Assembly (NCBI GenBank): GCA_012798185.1
Contig: JAAZNS010000036.1
Span: forward strand, 1-13,296
DNA length: 13,296 bases
Direction of reading: 5' to 3'
DNA from: Chloroflexota bacterium
Lineage (GTDB): Bacteria > Chloroflexota > Anaerolineae > Anaerolineales > UBA4823
The notes under the pieces are model-generated. The model was not told the DNA's origin, did no database searches, and was given only the letters and a program-made list of their open reading frames with translations. Below are positions 5,792-12,189 of this stretch, in pieces; the stretch's first letter is position 1, and each line of letters begins with the position of its first letter. The position numbers were made by a program, and so were the translations under genes.

Positions 5792-5865
5792 TCATCCATC
5801 GGACACAACCTTGCGTCCAACCAGAGAATTCAGGTGTGGCGGTAGAAATACATAATCAATGACAT
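5749..5865 (-). CDS. Possible leader ORF with an in-frame UGA (attenuation peptide or tiny selenoprotein)
   Basis: A frame opens at ATG 5865 (or TTG 5859, which has AAGGA 5 bases before it) about 20 bases after the predicted transcription start. It reads MSLIMYFYRHT, meets UGA at 5832-5830, and stays open for 26 more codons to a second TGA at 5751-5749. A SECIS-like hairpin follows the first UGA at the right distance. The peptide resembles no known protein. If the UGA is read, the ribosome crosses the upstream antiterminator arm (5791-5776) and stops about 20 bases before the terminator stem; if not, it stops 38 bases before that arm. This arrangement suits a Sec-dependent attenuator. The frame is short enough to be chance. 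Confidence 0.3.
5799..5820 (-). promoter_or_regulatory. SECIS-like hairpin in the selB leader
   Basis: An 8-bp stem UUGGACGC/GUGUCCGA (two wobble pairs) closes the six-base loop AAGGUU. It starts 9 bases after the UGA at 5832-5830 and places the loop 17 bases after it. From memory this is the same UGA-to-loop distance as in the E. coli fdhF SECIS, whose loop AGGUCU also carries GGU. The bulged U of the E. coli element is not seen. Confidence 0.4.
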
Positions 5866-5890
5866 CCTTAAATAAACAGAGATCCGATTG

Positions 5891-5920
5891 ATATTATCCG
5901 TCAAATTGTAACACAATCAA
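5891..5920 (-). promoter_or_regulatory. Predicted promoter of the tRNA-selB-yedF unit
   Basis: On the minus strand TTGATT (5920-5915) and TAATAT (5896-5891) are spaced 18 bases apart. It lies just beyond the terminator of the upstream operon, which fits a start of a new unit. Transcription would begin near 5884. Confidence 0.45.
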
Positions 5921-5926
5921 TTTGAG

Positions 5927-5971
5927 AAAAAACAACTCATGTCGTAACTACTCAGCCTGCTTGGATGAGTT
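5927..5971 (-). terminator. Terminator of the selenoprotein operon, with the dispersed motif in its loop
   Basis: On the minus strand AACTCAT/ATGAGTT (5971-5965 with 5940-5934) forms a 7-bp stem followed by GTTTTTT. The loop is long (24 bases) and contains the dispersed motif. It lies about 130 bases after the stop of the DUF1295 gene. The AT-rich stem and large loop make it a weaker candidate than the others. Confidence 0.5.
5944..5964 (-). repeat. Dispersed motif, copy 3 (full length)
   Basis: Read on the minus strand, the 17 bases CCAAGCAGGCTGAGTAG match copy 2 (1427-1443) except at one position, and the 13-base core GCTGAGTAGTTAC matches copy 1 (1235-1247) exactly. It lies in the loop of a hairpin. 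Confidence 0.55.
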
Positions 5972-6100
5972 TCAGAATTTGAGGTAAATGTGTGTGCACG
6001 GCACCCGTATAAACCTCAAAATCGGGGTTTTTCTACTATCGCCCGAGCAGTTTTTCAAATAAGTCACGCAAAAAGGTTATCAACGATGTTTATTTAAGAC

Positions 6101-6889
6101 TTACGATTGTTTTTTGAGCGGAAACCAGGGGATAAAAGCGCTTGTTTTCTCAGCATATTCTTTGTAGCCAGGGCGGGTTTCCATGGTTTTTTCCAGCAAT
6201 GCCACACCCGAAACTCGTACCAGCAAAAAGGTCATCATGATGGGGCTGAAAATCGTCCACCAGCCGCCTGCCGAAGCGGCAATCAAGTAATATCCCCACC
6301 ATTGCGCTGAATCACCAAAATAATTGGGATGACGGGTGTAACGCCACACGCCTTTATTCATGATTTTACCCTTATTTTCCGGTTTCGATAGAAATTGGGA
6401 TAATTGGTAATCGCCCATTGCTTCGAAATAGAAACCAACCAGCCAGACAATGACACCCACGAAATCTGACCATGTCAGGTGTTCTGGTTGAGAAGTGAAT
6501 TGTGCAGCTAATAAGGGGGCGGAGATGATCCATAATAATAACCCTTGAAGTAAGAATACCTGGAAGAAACTTTTCCACCACCACTGGCTGCCATTCTCTT
6601 TCCGCCATTTTTGGTAGCGGTAATCCTCGGGTTTACCAAGGTTGCGCAGAAATATATGGGTGGAAAGCCTTAACCCCCACAATGATACTAACAATCCAAT
6701 CAGCAGCTTGCGTGATATAAATCCATCAGGGGTAAGCGTAAAATAAATCCAGTTGACGATGACGAAACCTAATCCCCAAAAAATATCCACAATGCTGGAG
6801 TTTTTTAACAGCAAGCTGATCAGCCATAAGAGCAGCATAGCCCCAATAATGGCTGCTAAACCCAATAAGTAAACTGCTAAAAACGCCAT
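6101..6889 (-). CDS. DUF1295 membrane protein (steroid 5-alpha-reductase/ICMT-like fold)
   Basis: A 262-residue integral membrane protein with about six to seven helices. The C-terminal motif TRHPNYFGD..QWWGYY (residues 185-200) is the signature shared by DUF1295, isoprenylcysteine methyltransferase and steroid reductase-like enzymes, where it binds the NADPH or SAM cofactor. The preceding RNLGKPEDYRYQKWRKENG (82-100) is typical of DUF1295. The substrate of the bacterial family is not settled; a lipid is likely. The ATG at 6889 has AAGAGG 7 bases before it. It is the last gene of a four-gene operon and starts 12 bases after the degV stop, so a lipid-related role beside a fatty-acid-binding protein is plausible but unproven. 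The length is normal for the family. Confidence 0.9.
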   Translation of the reverse strand: MAFLAVYLLGLAAIIGAMLLLWLISLLLKNSSIVDIFWGLGFVIVNWIYFTLTPDGFISRKLLIGLLVSLWGLRLSTHIFLRNLGKPEDYRYQKWRKENGSQWWWKSFFQVFLLQGLLLWIISAPLLAAQFTSQPEHLTWSDFVGVIVWLVGFYFEAMGDYQLSQFLSKPENKGKIMNKGVWRYTRHPNYFGDSAQWWGYYLIAASAGGWWTIFSPIMMTFLLVRVSGVALLEKTMETRPGYKEYAEKTSAFIPWFPLKKQS

Positions 6890-6901
6890 TTGTATACCTC
6901 T

Positions 6902-7741
6902 TTATGATTTCCTTGAAACGCAGGCAAAACCGACCACACCTGGTCCGATGTGGGTGCCTAAAACCGGGTTGATGACTTCGAGCCAAGTTTCTTTATTGGG
7001 AAGGAGATTGAAGACCTCATCGCGCAATGCAAGCGCATATTCAAGCACGCCGGAGTATAAAAAAGCAATTTTCTCGAAGGGGCTATATGTTTTCAGCATT
7101 TCCGCCAGCCGTTTGATTGCTTTTGTTCTTGTGCGCACTTTTTCGTAACCAGGAACGCCATCATACATTTTCAAGATTGGTTTAATCTGCAATAATTCAC
7201 CAGTAGCAGATATAATGCCGTTCATCCTTCCGCTGCGGCGCAGGAATTTCAATGTATCTAAGGCAGCCCATACATGGGTGCGCTTTATTTGCTCTTCAAG
7301 GGAACTTAATATCTCTTTGATTGTTTTGCCAGCATTTGCCATTTCAGCGGCTGTCTCTACCAGAAATCCCAAACCAAGGCTTAGCTGCCGGGAATCGAGA
7401 ACGGTCACTACCGCGGAAGTGGTCTCTTTAGCCGCGGTTCGGGCTACATCAGAGATAGCGCTCAATGCAGAGGATATGTGGATGGATAAAATTTCTTTGG
7501 CGCCTTCATCAGCGAGAGAATTGTATATGGCATGGAATTTTTGGAAGGAGGGTACCGCAGTAGTCGGGTGGTCTCTAAAAACGGGGAGTTTTGTATAGAA
7601 TTCTTCCCGCGACATATCCACCCCGTCCAGGTATTCATGGTTGCCAACATGGATGTGCAGGGGAATAACACTTATCCCGAATTTATCGATAATCTGCGCC
7701 GGTAAATCACAAGTACTATCGGTGACAATTCGAATGCTCAT
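6902..7741 (-). CDS. DegV family fatty-acid-binding protein (FakB-like), copy 1
   Basis: A protein of 279 residues, the normal DegV length. DegV/FakB proteins bind one fatty acid and present it to the kinase FakA, which makes acyl-phosphate for lipid synthesis. The N-terminal motif IVTDSTCDLP (5-14), the TTAVPS loop that lies by the fatty-acid head group, the ISSALSAISD segment and the C-terminal HIGPGVVGF (near residue 270) are all present. ATG at 7741 is chosen since it overlaps the stop of the DUF4345 gene as ATGA, which suggests coupled translation. An in-frame start 60 bases upstream would add a tail outside the family pattern. No fakA gene lies in the window. A second DegV gene sits at 12430-13287. 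Confidence 0.95.
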   Translation of the reverse strand: MSIRIVTDSTCDLPAQIIDKFGISVIPLHIHVGNHEYLDGVDMSREEFYTKLPVFRDHPTTAVPSFQKFHAIYNSLADEGAKEILSIHISSALSAISDVARTAAKETTSAVVTVLDSRQLSLGLGFLVETAAEMANAGKTIKEILSSLEEQIKRTHVWAALDTLKFLRRSGRMNGIISATGELLQIKPILKMYDGVPGYEKVRTRTKAIKRLAEMLKTYSPFEKIAFLYSGVLEYALALRDEVFNLLPNKETWLEVINPVLGTHIGPGVVGFACVSRKS

Positions 7742-8091
7742 TTTGCTACTTTCACAATCAATATTATTCCAAATACGATTTCGATGATCAGGCTGATCCA
7801 ATTCGATGAAGCAGTGGATTTATCAATGAAGATAGATATCAGACGGACTACGGCAATAGCCAGATACCCAAAACCCAAAACGTGATAAGCCGTTTCTCCA
7901 AAGATGAACGGTGCGATACCCAGTGCCATGAACAATGCGCCAAAAATTGATCGAATTTCAGATATCCCGCGGCTCCCTTCGGCGATTAAGCCAGTGAAAC
8001 TGTAAATTGCTGTGGGTCTTACTAATGCAAATAACCCTGTTGCAGCTGTTCCGATTGCTGCAATTATTTTAAAAATCATCAATATATTCAT
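7738..8091 (-). CDS. DUF4345-like small membrane protein
   Basis: A 117-residue protein with four predicted membrane helices: residues 3-24, about 44-62, 68-88 and 97-115. The segment after helix 1 (GLIAEGSRGISEIRSIFGALFMALG) matches the conserved glycine/glutamate/arginine pattern of DUF4345, whose function is unknown. A perfect ribosome site (AGGAGGAG) lies in the last codons of the selenoprotein gene, and the start codon is 1 base after that gene's stop. Its own stop overlaps the degV start as ATGA. The tight packing implies co-expression with the selenoprotein and the fatty-acid-binding protein. Confidence 0.8.
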   Translation of the reverse strand: MNILMIFKIIAAIGTAATGLFALVRPTAIYSFTGLIAEGSRGISEIRSIFGALFMALGIAPFIFGETAYHVLGFGYLAIAVVRLISIFIDKSTASSNWISLIIEIVFGIILIVKVAK

Positions 8092-8092
8092 A

Positions 8093-8572
8093 TTATTCTC
8101 CTCCTGATGTATTTAATTGATCCAATAAAGCCAAAAGTTCTTTATTTTCTGGTATATCAGACATATTGTGGCCATAATGAACAAAACGCACCATACCATC
8201 CTTATCCACAATTAATTGGGCAGGCATGCGCCCCAATTTAAACAAATTTACCTCCTGACCATACAGTCTGAGCACCGAAGCTTTTGAGTCTGGTAAACCA
8301 ATGAATGGAAGATCATTTTTTTGCCAATAATCTTCGAAAGCCTGAGCATTTTCTGGACCAACTACGATGATCTTGGTATTGCGTTTAACAAATTCATGAT
8401 AATCCTGACGCAACTGCGCCATATGCCGCTGGCAGAATGGTCAAAAAAAGCCGCGGTTAAAAACCAGCACCACGAGTGATCGGCCGCGAAAATCCTTCAG
8501 ACTCACGTGCTGGGATTTAAAGTCCATTAACGTAAAATCAGGAGCAGGGGTATTAAGAGATATTCGGGGCAT
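8093..8572 (-). CDS. Peroxiredoxin-like selenoprotein (AhpC/TSA family) with UGA-encoded Sec44
   Basis: A 159-residue thioredoxin-fold protein of the AhpC/TSA redoxin type, expected to reduce peroxides or other oxidised substrates in the cytoplasm. Reading from ATG at 8572 gives APDFTLMDF, then VSLKDFRGRSLVVLVFNRGFF, an in-frame UGA (8443-8441), and PFCQRHMAQL. UGA falls where homologues have the first cysteine of the CPFC active site, so the motif is UxxC (Sec44, Cys47). The frame then runs on without a break through LPFIGLPDSKASVLRLYG and LGRMPAQLIVDKDG to the stop at 8093. A SECIS-like hairpin starts 5 bases after the UGA. Automated annotation would call only residues 51-159, starting at the internal ATG at 8422. 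No Shine-Dalgarno site is present and the -10 box lies 11 bases upstream, so the mRNA is nearly leaderless. It heads a four-gene operon. Confidence 0.95.
8414..8435 (-). promoter_or_regulatory. SECIS element of the peroxiredoxin-like selenoprotein
   Basis: Starting 5 bases after the UGA, CUGC pairs with GCAG, a CA bulge follows on the 5' side, then GC pairs with GC, and the 8-base loop begins with GG (GGCAUAUG). The order (lower stem, 5' bulge, two GC pairs, loop with G first) resembles known bacterial SECIS hairpins. The loop begins 14 bases after the UGA, a little close compared with E. coli. Confidence 0.6.
8441..8443 (-). other. UGA recoded as selenocysteine
   Basis: TGA on the minus strand at codon 44, with conserved peroxiredoxin sequence in the same frame on both sides and cysteine expected at this place in non-seleno homologues. 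Confidence 0.92.
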
Positions 8573-8583
8573 ATAATTATTAC

Positions 8584-8589
8584 ATTATA
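8584..8589 (-). promoter_or_regulatory. -10 box of the selenoprotein operon
   Basis: A consensus TATAAT lies 11 bases before the start codon, so the RNA would have only about 4-6 bases of leader. No good -35 box is visible at the usual spacing in the surrounding AT-rich sequence. Confidence 0.45.
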
Positions 8590-8657
8590 GATATATATAA
8601 CCAATTATGTCTTAATATTCTTAATAATCTGTTAGAAAATAATTAGAGATAGGTACT

Positions 8658-8692
8658 TGCTTAAGTTTATATTTATTTATATTTATTAAGCA
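8658..8692. repeat. Inverted repeat after the YihY gene
   Basis: TGCTTAA (8658-8664) and TTAAGCA (8686-8692) form a perfect 7-bp pair around a 21-base AT-rich loop, just after the YihY stop codon. It has no T tract on the minus strand, so terminator function is uncertain. Confidence 0.3.
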
Positions 8693-8695
8693 TTT

Positions 8696-9640
8696 TCATT
8701 CGGTTGTTATGGGTATTTTTTGGGCTTCTTGTTGTCTTTGTTTTTCCCAATGGTCTATCGCTGCACTTAGATGTGCTCCGAACAAGACGATGCAAGACAA
8801 GATGTAAACTAAAAAAAGCAATGCCACAACGGCGCCCAATGAACCGTATATGAGTTGGTATTGCTTAAGTCCGCTTTTTAAATATACAGAAAAACCCCAA
8901 ATAGCTATTTCCCAAGCAATGGATGCAGTCAATGCTCCCCAAAAGGTTGCTTTCGATCGAACATCTTTGGTAGGAACCCAACGGTAGAGTATCAAAAAGA
9001 GGAAAAATTTGACTAACCAGGAACCGAAGCTTGTCAATGACCTCCAAATACTACGATTTAAAAATGAGGTTTGTCCATCGAAAAATGGAAATAAGCCTTT
9101 AAACCCAGTTAAAACCAGAGAAAGAATGAGTAAGGCGCTGAATCCAATCACCATTCCTATTCCGATCAATCGAATTTGAAGGAAATTACGCTGAGAATCT
9201 TTTGGCCAAGCAATGCAGATGCTTTTCGCCAGGTTGGAAAACAGACCAGAGGCAGACCATAGTAAAGTCAATCCGCCCATAAGTCCTACTGTGCCACGCG
9301 CTTCGATGAGATGATTGAGATTTTCACTGATTAGTTGAGAAGGCACGGGAATAGTTATCTGGATGATTTGCATTAATTCCTGATATAGTATTGGACTATC
9401 GAGGAAATAACTCGCCCCCGCAACTGTGATAAGTAAAATGGGAAAAAGAGAGAATATTGCGTAATATGCCAGCGCTGCTGCCGATTGAGGAGCACGAGTT
9501 TTAGCATAGGTAACGAAAGTTCTTCTAAGGATATCCAGGTGCCCTTTACTTTTTTGGTTTAAAGATTGGTATAACGCTTTGGTGTTATTCTTAATCATAG
9601 GAATATTTTTATTATTCAAACCACTTAGCGTATTATTCAT
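8696..9640 (-). CDS. YihY/BrkB family inner-membrane protein
   Basis: A 314-residue protein of the YihY/virulence factor BrkB family, once mislabelled ribonuclease BN. It has about six membrane helices. The family hallmark is the N-terminal stretch RAPQSAAALAYYAIFSLFPILLI (residues 49-71). The glycine-rich LMGGLTLLWSASGLF and the C-terminal YGSLGAVVALLFLVYILSCIVLFGAHLSA are also typical. The charged tail (HWEKQRQQEAQK) is cytoplasmic in related proteins. The transport or structural role of the family is not established. Neither possible start (ATG 9640, or ATG 9598 at codon 15) has a good ribosome site; the longer one is kept. It lies 91 bases downstream of aspA with no clear terminator between, so read-through from aspA is possible. 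Confidence 0.93.
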   Translation of the reverse strand: MNNTLSGLNNKNIPMIKNNTKALYQSLNQKSKGHLDILRRTFVTYAKTRAPQSAAALAYYAIFSLFPILLITVAGASYFLDSPILYQELMQIIQITIPVPSQLISENLNHLIEARGTVGLMGGLTLLWSASGLFSNLAKSICIAWPKDSQRNFLQIRLIGIGMVIGFSALLILSLVLTGFKGLFPFFDGQTSFLNRSIWRSLTSFGSWLVKFFLFLILYRWVPTKDVRSKATFWGALTASIAWEIAIWGFSVYLKSGLKQYQLIYGSLGAVVALLFLVYILSCIVLFGAHLSAAIDHWEKQRQQEAQKIPITTE

Positions 9641-9731
9641 CGCTTGTAAAGAGGCAGCCTTATCTGATTAATAGGTGGCATTGTTAGGCAAATTGTTGAT
9701 AGACGATCTTGTTATTTCGACCATTTAAAAT

Positions 9732-11135
9732 CTATTTGACAAAACGCGGTTTGGTCATGTTTTCCGGAGAAAGGATATCATCCAATTCTGCTTTCGATAG
9801 ATAACCCTTTTCCAAGACTATTTTATACACTGATTTTCCTGTTGCTAATGCCAGGTTGGCAATTTCAGTGGATTTCTCATAACCGATATAGGGATTAAGC
9901 GCCGTAACTAACCCAATGCTGTTTTCAACCATACGGCGGCAAACATCTCTGTTGGCGGTAATTCCTTTGATACAGCGCTCTGCAAGGGTGCGGCAAGAAC
10001 GGAGAAGCAAATCCAGGGAAGTGATTAAATTATAGGCGATAACCGGTTCCATCACATTCACTTCCAATTGTCCGGCTTCAGCTGCCAGCGTAACGGTTAG
10101 ATCGTTTCCGATGACTTCATAAGCAACCTGATTGACCACCTCGGGAATGATGGGGTTGACTTTGCCCGGCATGATGGATGAACCTGGTGCCATGCGGGGC
10201 AAGTTTATTTCATTCAAGCCAGCACGCGGACCGGAGGAAAGCAGGCGCAAATCGTTGCATATTTTCGAAAGTTTTACTGCTACACGCTTGAGCACTCCCG
10301 AAAGCTGAACATAAGCGCCGGTATCTTGCGTGGCTTCGACCAGGTTTTGAGATTCGATCACCGGAACGCCGCTGATCTCAGCCAGCTTTACAGTCACCAG
10401 GGGAGCATAATCGGGGTGAGTGTTCAACCCTGTGCCGATTGATGTGGCGACCATATTGATTTCATGGATTAATGCCTGAGCTTCGCCCACGCGCTCGATA
10501 TCTTCTCCAATCGTCACTGCCCAAGCATCAAATTCCTGACCGAGAGTCATTGGTACCGCATCTTGAAGCTGAGTCCGCCCCATTTTAATCACGTCGGCAA
10601 ATTCCTGACCTTTATCTGCAAAAGTTTTGCGCAGCTTTTCCATTTCACACGCCAAATCACTTAATTCCTGGCTTAGAGTCAGGCGTAAAGCGGTAGGGTA
10701 GACATCGTTGGTAGATTGCGACATGTTGACGTGATTGAGCGGATGCAGGATGTCATAACGGCCTTTTTCATACCCTAATAATTCCAACGCCAGGTTGGCG
10801 ATTACCTCGTTAGCATTCATATTGGTGGAAGTGCCGGCGCCGCCCTGGATCACATCCACAACGAATTCGTTGTGGTAATTTCCTGCGATGATCAAATCGC
10901 AAGCCTGGGCAATCGCCTGGGCGAGATGAGGTTCCAGCAAACCCAGTTCGGAGTTCGCCAGAGCAGCGGCTTTTTTGATGTATGCCAGCGAATTGATCAG
11001 CCGCGGGTAATGTGAAATGGGAATTCCAGTGAGGTTGAAGTTTTCCAGCGCCCGCAAGGTTTGAATGCCGTAATAGCGATCGTTGGGGACTTCACGTTCG
11101 CCGAGCAAATCGTGTTCCAATCGGGTGTGGGTCAT
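9732..11135 (-). CDS. aspA: Aspartate ammonia-lyase (aspartase)
   Basis: A 467-residue homotetrameric cytoplasmic enzyme that turns L-aspartate into fumarate and ammonia. The family signature GSSIMPGKVNP is at residues 318-328; its first serines form the flexible loop that carries the catalytic base. GTST (101-104) and SQSTND (139-144) build the substrate pocket. The N-terminus (RLEHDLLGEREVPNDRYYGIQTLRALENF) and the ENSIGLVTALNPYIGYE region separate aspartase from class II fumarase, with which it shares the fold. The length is that of typical AspA. GAAGGA lies about 5 bases before the ATG. In an anaerobe it would feed fumarate to the reductive branch of the citric-acid cycle. The upstream region holds a 9-bp inverted repeat that may be a regulatory site. 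Confidence 0.96.
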   Translation of the reverse strand: MTHTRLEHDLLGEREVPNDRYYGIQTLRALENFNLTGIPISHYPRLINSLAYIKKAAALANSELGLLEPHLAQAIAQACDLIIAGNYHNEFVVDVIQGGAGTSTNMNANEVIANLALELLGYEKGRYDILHPLNHVNMSQSTNDVYPTALRLTLSQELSDLACEMEKLRKTFADKGQEFADVIKMGRTQLQDAVPMTLGQEFDAWAVTIGEDIERVGEAQALIHEINMVATSIGTGLNTHPDYAPLVTVKLAEISGVPVIESQNLVEATQDTGAYVQLSGVLKRVAVKLSKICNDLRLLSSGPRAGLNEINLPRMAPGSSIMPGKVNPIIPEVVNQVAYEVIGNDLTVTLAAEAGQLEVNVMEPVIAYNLITSLDLLLRSCRTLAERCIKGITANRDVCRRMVENSIGLVTALNPYIGYEKSTEIANLALATGKSVYKIVLEKGYLSKAELDDILSPENMTKPRFVK

Positions 11136-11285
11136 ATTTTCCTTCCAAAATGGTTTATATTAAAATATCGATGGATATATAATTGAGGTCAGGATATTAA
11201 GATGGTGGGCAGTGAAGTGATTTTTAAAAGAGGAATGCATAAGATATACAGTTAACATGGATGATAAATATCGTTGATCATAGTG

Positions 11286-11308
11286 TACCATAAAGCTCGT
11301 TTATGGTA
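11286..11308. promoter_or_regulatory. Perfect 9-bp inverted repeat upstream of aspA
   Basis: TACCATAAA and TTTATGGTA flank a 5-base loop (GCTCG). There is no T tract on either side. TGATCA palindromes occur at 11275-11280 and 11320-11325. It lies about 150 bases before the aspA start and about 100 bases after the tRNA-Ser gene, so it could be an operator or an RNA hairpin. Confidence 0.35.
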
Positions 11309-11410
11309 ACTTTGCAACCTGATCATATTTTGGATTTTTTCAATGGAAATGGGATATTTCGGGGAAATTGATACGGTCAGAAAATATTGAATTATGTTTT
11401 TAACCATTAG

Positions 11411-11498
11411 CGGAGAGGGTGGGATTCGAACCCACGGTGGTCACAAGGGCCACAACGGTTTTCGAGACCGCCCCGATCGTCCACTCCGGCACCTCTCC
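11411..11498 (-). tRNA. tRNA-Ser (CGA)
   Basis: A class II tRNA of 88 bases. The acceptor stem GGAGAGG pairs with CCTCTCC, the anticodon loop CTCGAAA gives CGA, which reads UCG serine codons. A long variable arm (GGCCCTTGTGACC region) and T loop TTCGAAT are present. The discriminator base is G, as expected for serine. CCA is not encoded. Confidence 0.95.
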
Positions 11499-11511
11499 AG
11501 TTGGCGCGTTG

Positions 11512-11517
11512 ATTATA
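11512..11517 (-). promoter_or_regulatory. -10 box of tRNA-Ser
   Basis: TATAAT on the minus strand lies 13 bases before the first base of the tRNA. No convincing -35 box is seen. Confidence 0.5.
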
Positions 11518-11595
11518 CCAATAAAAGGGAATAAGTGATCAGGGATTAGATATTGGTATTAACTCATTTAATGACCGCTTTTTCCGACAGATTGA

Positions 11596-11659
11596 TTACC
11601 TGATCTTCTAGTTGCCTGATCTTCTAATTGCGTGATCGCTTGATTGTCTGGTTATCTAA
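11596..11659. repeat. Four degenerate 16-base tandem repeats
   Basis: Units start at 11596, 11612, 11628 and 11644. The consensus is about TTGCCTGATCTTCTAA. Units 1 and 2 differ at two positions; units 3 and 4 are more diverged. The 64 bases do not continue a coding frame. Confidence 0.6.
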
Positions 11660-11804
11660 CAACTTCATTTCTCTGTCATCCCAACGAGAGTCGAACCCGT
11701 GTGCGCTGCCTGGAAAGTTGCAGAAGTGATCCCGGACGGGAAGATGTTTTTATCGTGCTAATAATGAAATATTATGCTGTGATCAAATGATTGTACTATC
11801 AATC

Positions 11805-11848
11805 GAGATCCGGTTTCTTTTCCCACCCATATTCTGAAACCGGATCTC
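11805..11848. repeat. 13-bp inverted repeat after the SPW gene
   Basis: GAGATCCGGTTTC (11805-11817) and GAAACCGGATCTC (11836-11848) are perfectly complementary around an 18-base spacer. A palindrome CTCTCGAGAG (11845-11854) overlaps its right end. It lies 20 bases after the stop codon of the SPW gene but has no clear T tract, so it is a transcript-end hairpin, a REP-like element or a terminator without a U run. Confidence 0.55.
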
Positions 11849-11868
11849 TCGAGAGGTTCATGCTGTTT

Positions 11869-12189
11869 TTACGCACGCTGCTGGATATTTTCAGTATTTG
11901 GTTGTCCAGATAAGAATCCGCGATACCCGGTTAGGATGACGACTAATCCGCCCAGGATCAAACAACTCCATAACGCTGCGCTTATGCCGCTGAAGCCGAG
12001 AATCCAAGGCGCAATTAAGGTGAGAACACCAACCCCAGCTGCCCATTTATAGGATTGAATAAATCCCAGGATCGTGATAATTGCGCCTATGATCAAGCAT
12101 GTCCAGAGCGCTGCTGACGTTCCGCTATAACCAAACAAAAACGGTGTCAACAATAATGCAATGCCTAAAATAACTGTAATCCATTTCAT
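11869..12189 (-). CDS. SPW-repeat small membrane protein
   Basis: A 106-residue protein built of two internal repeats, each a pair of membrane helices. Repeat 1 reads LLTPFLFGYSGTSAALWTCLIIGAII (about residues 17-42) and repeat 2 reads LIAPWILGFSGISAALWSCLILGGLV (about 58-83). The APW and xPFxFGYS signatures and the ALW motif match the SPW repeat family, which is named for its Ser-Pro-Trp motif; here Ala or Thr replaces the Ser. The function of the family is unknown. It has AAAGGA about 11 bases before the ATG, a slightly long spacing. The C-terminal tail is polar. It stands between a repeat-rich gap and the second DegV gene, and its transcript probably starts on its own. Confidence 0.85.
   Translation of the reverse strand: MKWITVILGIALLLTPFLFGYSGTSAALWTCLIIGAIITILGFIQSYKWAAGVGVLTLIAPWILGFSGISAALWSCLILGGLVVILTGYRGFLSGQPNTENIQQRA

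Larger units (their letters stand above)
5662..6100 (-). promoter_or_regulatory. Leader and promoter region of the tRNA-selB-yedF unit
   Basis: This gap of about 440 bases holds no ordinary gene. Reading on the minus strand, it carries: the end terminator of the upstream operon (5971-5927), a promoter (5920-5891), a short UGA-containing ORF (5865-5749) with a SECIS-like hairpin (5820-5799), and an antiterminator/terminator switch (5791-5697). The tRNA then starts at 5661. I see no clear element between 6100 and 5972 apart from a weak imperfect hairpin near 6011-6035. Confidence 0.6.
11499..11868. other. Repeat-rich gene-free gap
   Basis: About 370 bases without a credible gene. From left to right it holds the tRNA-Ser promoter box, four degenerate 16-base tandem repeats, a short T-arm-like stretch (11684-11700) and a 13-bp inverted repeat. 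Confidence 0.5.

Noticed and set aside
5550..5855. A 101-codon plus-strand frame across the tRNA and selB leader
   Set aside because: It overlaps the tRNA and the terminator hairpin, has no ribosome site and resembles no protein.
5697..5884. T-box riboswitch as the switch before the tRNA-selB unit
   Set aside because: The conserved T-box sequence of the antiterminator is absent, and the downstream genes are not a synthetase or amino-acid pathway.
8093..8422. A 109-residue redoxin gene starting at ATG 8422
   Set aside because: The start lies inside the conserved domain, after the active site. Conserved sequence continues upstream in the same frame across a UGA to ATG 8572, so the full selenoprotein was called instead.
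11684..11700. A T-arm-like stem-loop (ACGGG, TTCGACT, CTCGT on the minus strand), possible tRNA
   Set aside because: No matching acceptor, anticodon or D arm can be found around it. At most it is a tRNA remnant or a repeat.
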